Shown here one piece after another: positions 23,543 through 31,228 of a DNA stretch of 39,646 nucleotides (position 1 is the stretch's first letter; each line of letters starts with the position of its first letter). The stretch is from NCBI GenBank assembly GCA_902796595.1, contig CADBPM010000062.1:1-39646 (forward strand). The letters are read 5' to 3'. Below the pieces are notes generated by a model. It was not told the DNA's origin and ran no database searches. It saw nothing but the letters and a program-made list of their open reading frames with translations. The translations under genes and the position numbers were made by a program. This stretch comes from an uncultured Lachnospiraceae bacterium (GTDB lineage: Bacteria > Bacillota > Clostridia > Lachnospirales > Lachnospiraceae).

Positions 23543-24764
23543 TCAAAACTCATATTTTCCAGCATTTACATCATAATCTTTGCCTTCTATAACAATTTTT
23601 GACGGCACAGGTGTTGTAATCTCATATCTCACTGCATCGCCGTCATAAGACCATTTTGAGCTGATTCTGCCGTGAGGTGTATCGTATGATACATCTATTG
23701 AGCCAATCCGCTTATCAGGAACAGGAGCAATTACGGCCTTTTCAAAGCCCACGTAATCCTCATCCGCACGAATACCAGCTGCGACGGTATAAATCCAATC
23801 TATAACCGAGCCGTAAGCATAGTGGTTATACGAGTTCATATCACTGCTCCACATTTTGCCCTCATCGTTTATACCATCCCAATGCTCCCATATCGTTGTG
23901 GCACCGTGATTGACCTCATAGAGCCATGAGGGATAATCTTCCCCAAGCAAAAGGCTGTACGCCGTGTCTGCGTGACCGTTTTCTGAAAGCGCGTGGAGCA
24001 GATACGGTGTGCCGACAAAGCCTGTTTGCAGTTTATTCCCGTTGTCCTTTATCATCTGGTTGAGCTTATCCGCAACTGATTGTTTATCGTCAGACAAATC
24101 AAAGTACAGCGCAAGAACGCAGTCGGTTTGTGTTTCAAATTCATGAAAGTGCGTCTCAAATGTCTTTACTATATTTCTGTAAAGCTCCTCATATTTGCTT
24201 ATATCCTTGCCAAGAACACGACCGGTTTTAATCACAAGCGAGGTTGAGTATGCGTAAAACGCGCTCGCGATAAAATCATCATCGGTTGAGCCTTTATAGC
24301 TGCCCGACGGCGCATCAAGCGCAAGCCAGTCGCCGTAGTGCTTGCCCCAGAGTTTTTTCACGTCATCACTTGAAGTCCATAAATATTTATCAAGTGTATC
24401 ATTTGTGATATAGTCAACCCATTTTTTCATAGCCTCAAAATTATCGGCTAAAATTTCCTTATCGCCATAAAGCAAAAACATCTGATATGGTATGACGCAG
24501 ATAACATCGCCCCAAGCCGCACTCGCGCCTTTAAGCTGCCAGAAATGTCTGATATTGGAGTCGTGTTTTATATGATGTAAGTCCCGGTGCAAGAATAAAA
24601 TCGCCGATGCGATGACTGTTTATCTTCGCTTCATAAACACCTATCGCACTTAATGAAAGAGTGGCTTTTTTTACTGAGCCTTCCAATGTAAAAGATTTTA
24701 CAAAACTCGGACAAATCTCGCCGAAGTCCACGCTAAGTCCTACCCATGACGCGTCTCTGATCAT
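23543..24764 (-). pseudogene. GH78 alpha-L-rhamnosidase with large internal deletion
   Basis: Two out-of-frame pieces belong to one GH78 gene. The 5' piece starts at 24764 behind GGAGGC and encodes about 75 residues of the N-terminal beta domain (SAIGVYEAKINSHRIGDFILAPG, SYKTRLQYQTF). The 3' piece, read in another frame to 23543, gives the second half of the catalytic (alpha/alpha)6 barrel and the C-terminal domain: GASAAWGDVICVIPYQMF, VNHGATTIWEHWDG, MNSYNHYAYGSVIDWIY. Intact enzymes run to about 700-1000 residues. Roughly 300 residues are missing between the pieces, including the CPQR-type motif with the general acid. The junction lies near 24535-24550, where the frame changes. The product cannot be an active rhamnosidase. 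The 3' frame has a TTG start candidate at 24592, but no function is proposed. Confidence 0.85.
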
Positions 24765-24835
24765 TTTAAGCCTCCGAATGGATTATTATATGTTTTTTTG
24801 TCATTATCTTTATTTCAAAAAATTTCTATAAAACC

Positions 24836-24874
24836 AAAAACAGGATAGAGTAGCTTAATTGCGACTCTACCCTG
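24836..24874 (-). terminator. Terminator of the SPFH protein gene
   Basis: CAGGATAGAGT (24841-24851) pairs with ACTCTACCCTG (24864-24874), an 11-bp stem with one G-U pair in the RNA. On the minus strand TTTTTGGTTTT follows. The remainder of the 24765-24931 gap holds only AT-rich sequence. Confidence 0.8.
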
Positions 24875-24931
24875 AAAAACATAGTATTTTTGTTTGATGT
24901 GAGAGACGTTTTCGTGTTTCTCCTTATGCTG

Positions 24932-26005
24932 TCAATTTTCAGGTCTTATCACAGCATTGCTTTTTCTTACTGCATTTTTCATTTCTTCTCTTATTGCTTC
25001 GGTAGTTTCTGCTGCCTCAATACCGCCTTTTCCTGTTTCGTCCGAAATGCAAGGGTCTTTTGGAGCCTTCTTTACAGGCTTTGGTGTCTTATCTATATTT
25101 TCAGCCTGACCTATGCCGAGTGCCTCACCTGCAACTCCAAGTGAAGAAACAACGCTTGCTATATCAGATGGCATAAATATCTTTGTTGCTCTTCCATCTG
25201 CCACATCTTTAAGAGCCTCTATACCCTTTAATTTAAGTACACCATCAGATATATTGGCTTCGTTGAGCTGCCTTACACCATTTGCCTCTGCTTCATAAAC
25301 AAGCTTGATAGACTTTGCCTTACCTTCTGCAAGAGCGATCTGGGCATCACGTTCTGCCTCGGCAGCAAGTATCTTTGCCTTCTTGTCACCTTCCGCTCTC
25401 GAAACAACTGCTTCCTGATGAGCCTGTGCTTCAAGAACTGTCTGACGACGCTCACGCTCAGCTCTCATCTGCTTTGTCATGACTTCCTCTATTGCCTTAG
25501 GCGGCTGGATGTTCTTTATTTCAACACGGGTAACCTTTATACCCCATGCGTCGGTGGCTTCATCAAGAACCTTCTGCATCTGACCATTTATAACTTCCCT
25601 TGAAGTAAGGGTCTGGTCAAGTTCCATATCACCTATGATACTTCTGAGTGTTGTAGCTGAAAGGTTCTGAAGACCTGCCATAGGATTCTCAACGCCGTAT
25701 GTGTACATCTTAGGGTCAAAAACCTTCATAAATACTACTGAGTCGATCATCATGGTGACATTATCCTTCGTGATGACTGGCTGAGGTGGGAAATCAAGAA
25801 CCTGTTCCTTAAGTGACATTGTTCGTACAACTCTGTCGATAAAAGGAATTTTGATATGAATACCGGCATTCCATGTTGACCTGTACTTACCAAGGCGTTC
25901 AATGACTGCCGCCTTTCCCTGTGAAATGATCCTGATGTTTGTAAGGATAAGAACAAGAACTACCAGAACCAAAAGACCTAATAAAACATTTGCTTCTTCT
26001 AACAT
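24932..26005 (-). CDS. SPFH / band-7 (stomatin-prohibitin) membrane protein
   Basis: A membrane-associated scaffold protein of 357 residues of the stomatin/QmcA type, linked in other bacteria to membrane microdomains. One N-terminal helix (VLLGLLVLVVLVLILTNI) anchors it. The SPFH domain follows (VIERLGKYRSTWNAGIHIKIPFIDRV, LDFPPQPVITKDNVTM, LRSIIGDMELDQTLTSRE, WGIKVTRVEIKNIQPP). A long Ala/Glu-rich coiled coil spans about residues 180-260. The tail of about 60 residues is charged and probably disordered. No NfeD-type partner is encoded beside it. GAAGGAG precedes the ATG, and the gene has an unusually long, hairpin-rich upstream region. Confidence 0.92.
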   Translation of the reverse strand: MLEEANVLLGLLVLVVLVLILTNIRIISQGKAAVIERLGKYRSTWNAGIHIKIPFIDRVVRTMSLKEQVLDFPPQPVITKDNVTMMIDSVVFMKVFDPKMYTYGVENPMAGLQNLSATTLRSIIGDMELDQTLTSREVINGQMQKVLDEATDAWGIKVTRVEIKNIQPPKAIEEVMTKQMRAERERRQTVLEAQAHQEAVVSRAEGDKKAKILAAEAERDAQIALAEGKAKSIKLVYEAEANGVRQLNEANISDGVLKLKGIEALKDVADGRATKIFMPSDIASVVSSLGVAGEALGIGQAENIDKTPKPVKKAPKDPCISDETGKGGIEAAETTEAIREEMKNAVRKSNAVIRPEN

Positions 26006-26018
26006 GTCGTCTCCTTCT

Positions 26019-26213
26019 GCGAATTTATTCGCTGTTTAGTAAATTGTCGTACTGCCTTGCAATACGATATAACCTTCGCTCATCGTCGTAATATGTCGTA
26101 TTGCAAAGCAATACATTCTATATCAGCTTGCTGTACCTTAGCGCTTTTGCTACGCAAAAGCACAATATACGATGCAGCCACTTACCATTGCCAAAGGCAA
26201 TTATCATGGTAAG
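26019..26213 (-). repeat. Cluster of perfect stem-loops in the SPFH gene leader
   Basis: At least four separate hairpins lie here: GCGAAT/ATTCGC (26019-26032), GTATTGC-aaa-GCAATAC (26098-26114), GCTTTTGC-tac-GCAAAAGC (26143-26161), and CTTACC plus ATTGCC pairing with GGCAAT and GGTAAG (26181-26213). In addition TTGCAATACGA (26057-26067) is the exact reverse complement of 26096-26106, which also takes part in the second hairpin, so two folds exclude each other. Three stems close on 3-nt loops. It could be a structured leader RNA of the SPFH gene or a miniature palindromic repeat element. It matches no riboswitch that I recognise and holds no credible ORF. Confidence 0.6.
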
Positions 26214-26268
26214 CGGTTCACGTCAGGCGATTTTCATGAGCGAACGGTTCTATGTTGTTTATAATTGC

Positions 26269-26298
26269 ATTATAACAAGTTTACAAAACTTATGCCAC
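26269..26298 (-). promoter_or_regulatory. Promoter of the SPFH gene with long leader
   Basis: On the minus strand an extended -10, TGTTATAAT (TATAAT at 26269-26274), has GTGGCA (26293-26298) 18 bp upstream. Transcription near 26262 would give a leader of about 257 nt that includes the whole hairpin cluster. Confidence 0.5.
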
Positions 26299-26382
26299 CC
26301 TAAATTTAAATAAATATATTACTCTATTTCCCCCAAGAGCGGGAATTAGCCGCCGCTATTTCACCATACTTTCTAAATAAAG

Positions 26383-26413
26383 AAAAAGCTGTACCGGTTG
26401 CCCGATACAGCTT
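26383..26413 (-). terminator. Terminator of the GPH symporter gene
   Basis: AAGCTGTA (26386-26393) pairs with TACAGCTT (26406-26413), with an inner CCG/CGG. On the minus strand the run TTTTTC follows. Confidence 0.8.
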
Positions 26414-26421
26414 CTAAAAAA

Positions 26422-27813
26422 TCAGCCTTTTGCGTGTCTCTTTTCAAGTTCCTTTGAAATCTCTTCAAGCTTCTTATCAGAAAGAATGTATTTCTTTTTG
26501 AAGATAAACATTGCAAGACAAAGACCTACGATAGGAACAATTGTCATAAATGAACGAAGTACCATAAGTGATGACCCCGATGCGCTTACTGTCGCTGCAG
26601 CATCCGAGGTATCGTTTGATATCTTTGTGATACCAAGGCAAAGGGCTGCGATCATACTTGCAAGTCCTGATGCAAGCTTTACAACAAAAGTCTGCATCGA
26701 AAAAATTACACTTTCATCTCTGGTATTGTTCTTATACTCACCGTAGTCAACGGTATTTGCAAGAAAGACTGTTGTAAGTACAGTAAGCATACCAAATGCG
26801 GCAAATACAAGGAATGCAGGAACAAGCATGACATAAAGATTCATAAAACCTGCCATCATCATTATAAGTAAAACAACATAACCTGTTATTGCCATGCCGA
26901 AACTTACATAATAAATCTTTATCGAATCCATAAAACGGCGTAATGCAGGATAAATTATCATCATTGAAAGGATCTGGATACCGCCGCCAAAGGCTGTGAA
27001 CAGTGTATAGGAATCCTTCCAGCCTTCTCCTCCAAAATCATATTTAAAGAAATAGATAAGAAGGTTTGATGTGATATAAAGTGACAGATTTACAAGTACG
27101 ATCGCTACAACAACTATTATAGCCTGATCATTTGCAAAAAGTGCCTTGAACATCTCGCCAAGGCTTGGAGCCTCGACATTAACTGTAGACTTCTCTTTTA
27201 TCACAAGACAGGTAATGGCAATGCAGACTACAAAGATAGCTGCAATCATTACTGCAAATCTTGAAAAACCTGCTGCCTCAGAATTGCCGCCAAGCATAGA
27301 TACTATCTTTACTGTAAATACCGTTATCACGGCATCACCGATACCTGCACAGGTTCTTGCAAGAGTAGAAAGACCTTCTCTTTCACTTCCGCTGTGGGTA
27401 AATGCAGGGATCATTGACCAGAATGGTATATCCATCATGGTATAGGTAACTCCCCACATTATGTAGATAACCGCTGCATAGGCAATGAGATTGCTTCCTG
27501 ACAGTGCCTTTGGCGCCGAATAAAGCAGGATAAGCATAACTGCATTTGTTACAGTACCTATAAGGAGCCACGGTCTGAACTTTCCCCATCTGGTCCTTGT
27601 CTTTGCAACTATCATACCCATGACAGGATCGTTAAATGCATCAAAAACTCTGGCTACAAGAAGGATGATTCCCATAGCATAAGCGTTTATGCCAAGAATA
27701 TCCTGGTAATAATACAGAACATAGCCTGAAGAGATCATAAAAGCGAGGTCCTTGGCAAATGCGCCTAAACCATACGCTGCTTTTTCTCTTCCAGTAAGAC
27801 TCTTATTTTCCAT
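26422..27813 (-). CDS. Glycoside-pentoside-hexuronide (GPH) family sugar:cation symporter
   Basis: A membrane transporter of 463 residues with 12 predicted helices, related to MelB, XynP and UidB. The GPH signature is clear at the N-terminus: REKAAYGLGAFAKDLAF, then RVFDAFNDPVMGMIVAKTRTRWGKFRPWLL (about residues 55-84), which contains the cation-site Asp residues. A cytoplasmic loop and the second half (DYGEYKNNTRDESVIFSMQTFVVKLASG) are also typical. The ATG at 27813 is chosen because AGGGGTG lies upstream; a longer reading to 27915 runs through a hairpin. It follows the GH13_4 gene, so sucrose is a plausible substrate, but GPH substrates cannot be read from sequence. Confidence 0.92.
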   Translation of the reverse strand: MENKSLTGREKAAYGLGAFAKDLAFMISSGYVLYYYQDILGINAYAMGIILLVARVFDAFNDPVMGMIVAKTRTRWGKFRPWLLIGTVTNAVMLILLYSAPKALSGSNLIAYAAVIYIMWGVTYTMMDIPFWSMIPAFTHSGSEREGLSTLARTCAGIGDAVITVFTVKIVSMLGGNSEAAGFSRFAVMIAAIFVVCIAITCLVIKEKSTVNVEAPSLGEMFKALFANDQAIIVVVAIVLVNLSLYITSNLLIYFFKYDFGGEGWKDSYTLFTAFGGGIQILSMMIIYPALRRFMDSIKIYYVSFGMAITGYVVLLIMMMAGFMNLYVMLVPAFLVFAAFGMLTVLTTVFLANTVDYGEYKNNTRDESVIFSMQTFVVKLASGLASMIAALCLGITKISNDTSDAAATVSASGSSLMVLRSFMTIVPIVGLCLAMFIFKKKYILSDKKLEEISKELEKRHAKG

Positions 27814-27834
27814 TGCTTCACCCCTGTAATACTT

Positions 27835-27884
27835 CACCAAAGCCTGCCCTTTTACACTGCAGGCATTGGTGTTTTTTATTTTTT
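27835..27884 (+). terminator. Plus-facing terminator between GH13_4 and symporter genes
   Basis: CACCAA and GCCTG (27835-27846) pair with CAGGC and TTGGTG (27860-27871), followed on the plus strand by TTTTTTATTTTTT. Both flanking genes run on the minus strand, so the T-tract faces antisense transcription. On the minus strand the same hairpin sits just before the symporter ribosome site. Confidence 0.6.
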
Positions 27885-27965
27885 CTACATTTAATTTTAA
27901 CCTCTTTTTCAGCAAAAATAAACAAAAAACTGATTATTTCCATGTGAATATCGTGCATTTTTAAT

Positions 27966-29846
27966 TCACTTTGACTTAACAGGATTTCCCTTTTCCGTAA
28001 AAGAAGTAAGAAGCCATGCAAAACCGTAGCCAGGAATACCGACTCCCTTTGCCGGACGAGGCTTGCCTGTAAGCATATCATAGTAGTCCTCGGGTTCATT
28101 CACCCAAGCTGTTTCGTCTTCCTTGCTGAAATTAAACAGGGCTATCATCTTCTGTCCCTTATAATATCTTCCGATTCCAAGGATATGGTCATTCCATGTG
28201 TCAATTATCCATGCATCCGCTTTTGAGTCAAAGACTTCATAAGACCTTCTTATTTCAACCAGTTTGTTTATTGCCTTGAATATCCTTCCTTCTCTGGTAT
28301 TTGATTTTTTCCTCTTTTCAGCCTCTTCCCATGAAAAATTACCTCTGTGAAGGTATCTTGAGTCCTCAGATTTAAGTGGATCATCATGATAGGTGTAGTC
28401 GTTTAACTGCCCTATCTCGTCACCTGAATAAAGGACCGGTATTCCGCTTTGTGTAAGTAAAAATGCATGTAACATTATATCAAGGCTTATCCCTCTTTCA
28501 AGCTTCCACTTGTTTCTTTCGTATTCTGCCGCCTCTATGCCACAGAGCGAGGCGGTTGTTCCGCAAAGTCTGGCATCTCCAAGCGTTGGATCATCATTAT
28601 AAAGCTCACCTCTTGCATCTGAATAATATCTTGTTCCGGTAAGATAATCATTCAAATATTTCTTATGTGCAACTTCGCTTATACCAAACTGCCCAAGAAA
28701 ATCGTAATCAAGCCCCCAGCCGATATCATCATGGCACCTTAGATAGTTAAGGAAAGTATACTGTTTAGGCAAGGCAAATACCTGCCCCATCTGGTGGCGC
28801 AGAAGCCTTACATCTCCTGTTGCCACTGTGTTCCATGTACTTGCCATTGTTGTTACGTTGTAAAGCATCTGACATTCAGGCTTTTCTATAGTTCCAAAAT
28901 AAGGCACTACCTTAGAAGGCTCCATTACCACTTCGCCAAGAAGCAGTGTTCCCGGACATACTATGTCGCATGCCATGTGCATGATCCTTGTAAGTGTGTG
29001 TACCTGCGGCAGATTTCTGCAGTTGGTGCCGAGCGTCTTCCATATATAAGGCACTGCATCAAGCCTTATGATATCCACACCATGATTGCAGAGATTGAGC
29101 ATATTGGCGGTCATATCATTAAAGACTGTAGGATTTCTGTAGTTAAGGTCCCACTGATATGGGTAAAATGTAGTCATAACGACTTTACCGGCTTCAGGAC
29201 ACCACGTAAAATTTCCCGGTGCAGTCTGCGGGAATACTTCCGGTACGGTCTTTTCAAATTCATTAGGGATATCCCAGCTGTCAAAGAAGAAATATCTGTC
29301 CTGATATTCCTTTTCTCCTGCTTTTGCTCTCTTTGCCCATTCATGGTCTTCGCTTGTATGGTTCATTACAAAGTCAAGGCAGATGCTCATTCCCTTTTTG
29401 TGGCATGCATCTGCAAGGTCTGCAAGGTCTTCTATTGTGCCAAGTTTCGGGTCCACTTTTTTAAAATCAGACACAGCATAACCCCCGTCAGATCTTCCCT
29501 CAGGGCTTTCAAGCAAAGGCATAAGATGAATATAGTTCACACCACATTCCTGCAGATATGGGATATGACTTTTTACTCCTTTTAAATTTCCTGCAAAGCA
29601 GTTTGTGTACATAAGCATGCCGAGAAGGTCATTGCCCTTATACCAGTCCGGCTCTTCAAGTCTTTGCTTATCAATCTTCTTAAGGCTTCTGCTTCTCTCT
29701 TCAAAAAAATGATACAGCATATCGCAAAAATACGAAAAGGCATTCATATCATTGGCGTACAGTTCGCTGTAAAGCCATTTCATTTCGTCATAATGCTCTT
29801 TCATGCGCTCCTTGAAAATCGGAGACCACTTTTTTCCATTTTCCAT
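27966..29846 (-). CDS. Amylosucrase-type enzyme (GH13 subfamily 4)
   Basis: A cytoplasmic enzyme of 626 residues that aligns along its whole length with Neisseria amylosucrase, which builds alpha-1,4-glucan from sucrose and releases fructose. An N-terminal helical domain (to about residue 75) precedes the barrel. Conserved parts are PDWYKGNDLLGMLMYTNCFAG, IHLMPLLESPEGRSDGGYAVSDF, DFVMNHTSEDHEWA, nucleophile D263 in DIIRLDAV, acid E305 in LLLGEVV, and D373 in RCHDDIGW. The Asp of SDGGY and the Arg of SEDSRYLHR, which close the sucrose pocket in amylosucrase, are kept. Sucrose hydrolase activity is the main alternative. The start could instead be a TTG at 29888. It is followed by the GPH symporter gene, which could supply sucrose. 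Confidence 0.88.
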   Translation of the reverse strand: MENGKKWSPIFKERMKEHYDEMKWLYSELYANDMNAFSYFCDMLYHFFEERSRSLKKIDKQRLEEPDWYKGNDLLGMLMYTNCFAGNLKGVKSHIPYLQECGVNYIHLMPLLESPEGRSDGGYAVSDFKKVDPKLGTIEDLADLADACHKKGMSICLDFVMNHTSEDHEWAKRAKAGEKEYQDRYFFFDSWDIPNEFEKTVPEVFPQTAPGNFTWCPEAGKVVMTTFYPYQWDLNYRNPTVFNDMTANMLNLCNHGVDIIRLDAVPYIWKTLGTNCRNLPQVHTLTRIMHMACDIVCPGTLLLGEVVMEPSKVVPYFGTIEKPECQMLYNVTTMASTWNTVATGDVRLLRHQMGQVFALPKQYTFLNYLRCHDDIGWGLDYDFLGQFGISEVAHKKYLNDYLTGTRYYSDARGELYNDDPTLGDARLCGTTASLCGIEAAEYERNKWKLERGISLDIMLHAFLLTQSGIPVLYSGDEIGQLNDYTYHDDPLKSEDSRYLHRGNFSWEEAEKRKKSNTREGRIFKAINKLVEIRRSYEVFDSKADAWIIDTWNDHILGIGRYYKGQKMIALFNFSKEDETAWVNEPEDYYDMLTGKPRPAKGVGIPGYGFAWLLTSFTEKGNPVKSK

Positions 29847-29921
29847 AAGCTTACCTATCCCTTTCAAAACTGACGTCTGCAAAGCCAAAGACTTAACCTT
29901 TTTTCACTTTTATTACCTCTT

Positions 29922-29950
29922 AGTTTATAGCAAAACGCTGTCTATTTCAA
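29922..29950 (-). promoter_or_regulatory. Promoter of the GH13_4 gene
   Basis: On the minus strand TTGAAA (29945-29950) and TAAACT (29922-29927) are separated by 17 bp; an overlapping TATAAA would be 15 bp away. On the opposite strand, AT-rich repeats of TATAAT at about 30015-30035 probably hold the divergent GH88 promoter, but no good -35 is seen. Confidence 0.4.
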
Positions 29951-30074
29951 CATAGAATTGCACAGAAAAAGGCAAGAAAAAAACAGATTATGTTGTTCCA
30001 TTATAGAGGAGTGTTATTTATAATTATAATGTTATAGTGTTTTTTATATTAAAAAATCAGTGAGGGTAATGGTA

Positions 30075-31205
30075 ATGGCTTTAAAAGATTTTGCAAAAAC
30101 TGTCTCAGAAAAGATCAAATTAAAAGAAAGGGCTATAGCCGGCAGAGTCGGTGACAAGATTCCTTACACCGCCATAAATGGCGTATTTGATGATTGGACA
30201 GATAAAAATATATGCTGGTGGACAAATGGATTTTTCGGCGGCATGATGTGGCAGCTTTACGGAGCGACTCGCGAAGAGATATTTAAGCAAAGAGCCGAAG
30301 GAATAGAAAAAAAGCTTGACCGCAACTTTCTTGACTACTATGGTATGGACCACGACAGCGGTTTCAAGTGGCTTACGACCGCCCATGCTAATAATCTTCT
30401 CACAGGCAATAAGGAGTCTTTAAACAGATTTCTTTTAGCTGCAGCAAATCTCGCCGGAAGGTACAATCCAATAGGTTTTATCCGCGCTTGGAACGATGAT
30501 TCGGGCAACAATGCCGGATGGTCTATAATAGACTGCCTTATGAATCTTCCTCTTCTTTACCTTGCAAGCGAGACAAGCGGTGATCCACGTTTCAAGGTTA
30601 TCGCCATGCATCAAGCTGATACAGCGATAAAGCATTTTATCCGCGAGGACGGTTCTGCCCGCCACATAGTGATATTGGACCCAAATACAGGTTATTTTGT
30701 TGATGAACCGGGCGGTCAGGGCTTCGGCAGGGGATCAGTCTGGACAAGAGGTCAGTCGTGGGCTCTCTACGGATTTACCACAAGCTACCTGCACACAAAA
30801 GAGGCACGCTACCTTGATACTGCAATCCTCTGTGCCGATTACTTCGTGGAGCACATTCCTTCAAACGGCCGCATACCTGTTGATTTCAAACAGCCTGCCA
30901 CTCCGGACTATACCGATTCCTGTGCCGCTGCCATTGCATCAAGCGGGTTTCTCCTTCTAGCAAGGACATTAAGAGAATCAGGTAAAAAAAAGACGCTTGC
31001 AGAAAAATATGAAGCTGCCGCAGAAAAGATGCTCTGCTACCTTGTTGAAATGGATAGCGACTGGAATCCTGATACAGACAATATCCTTAAGTCCTGTACT
31101 GCGGCTTACCATGACAAAGACCACGAATATCCTATTATTTACGGTGACTATTACCTCATAGAGGCAATCTTCCGCATAACAGGCGAAGAAACATATTTAT
31201 CATAA
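30075..31205 (+). CDS. Unsaturated glucuronyl hydrolase, GH88
   Basis: A cytoplasmic enzyme of 376 residues that removes delta-4,5-unsaturated glucuronic acid from oligosaccharides made by polysaccharide lyases. The (alpha/alpha)6-barrel pattern of GH88 is present: WWTNGFFGGMMWQLY, MDHDSGFKWL with a conserved Asp, AGWSIIDCLMNLPLLYLASE with the catalytic-region Asp, AMHQADTAIKHFIREDGSARH, SVWTRGQSWALYGF and YTDSCAAAIASSGFLLL. GH105 is the related alternative, but the overall pattern fits GH88 better. The ATG at 30075 is chosen because GAGGG lies 8 nt upstream; ATG and GTG codons at 30069 and 30060 are less well placed. No signal peptide. It forms a two-gene unit with the DUF2264/GH154 gene. 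Confidence 0.9.
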   Translation: MALKDFAKTVSEKIKLKERAIAGRVGDKIPYTAINGVFDDWTDKNICWWTNGFFGGMMWQLYGATREEIFKQRAEGIEKKLDRNFLDYYGMDHDSGFKWLTTAHANNLLTGNKESLNRFLLAAANLAGRYNPIGFIRAWNDDSGNNAGWSIIDCLMNLPLLYLASETSGDPRFKVIAMHQADTAIKHFIREDGSARHIVILDPNTGYFVDEPGGQGFGRGSVWTRGQSWALYGFTTSYLHTKEARYLDTAILCADYFVEHIPSNGRIPVDFKQPATPDYTDSCAAAIASSGFLLLARTLRESGKKKTLAEKYEAAAEKMLCYLVEMDSDWNPDTDNILKSCTAAYHDKDHEYPIIYGDYYLIEAIFRITGEETYLS

Positions 31206-31228
31206 ACTAAAGGAGTCCACTTATTTAA

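Noticed and set aside
23543..24592. An independent 349-residue glycosidase gene
   Set aside because: It is only the C-terminal part of GH78, starting mid-barrel, with the N-terminal piece of the same family directly upstream in another frame.
26101..26313. A 70-codon plus-strand ORF in the SPFH upstream region
   Set aside because: It lies across the hairpin cluster and promoter, has no ribosome site, and its composition simply follows the palindromes.
30060..30074. GTG 30060 or ATG 30069 as GH88 start
   Set aside because: GAGGG at 62-66 is correctly spaced only for ATG 30075.
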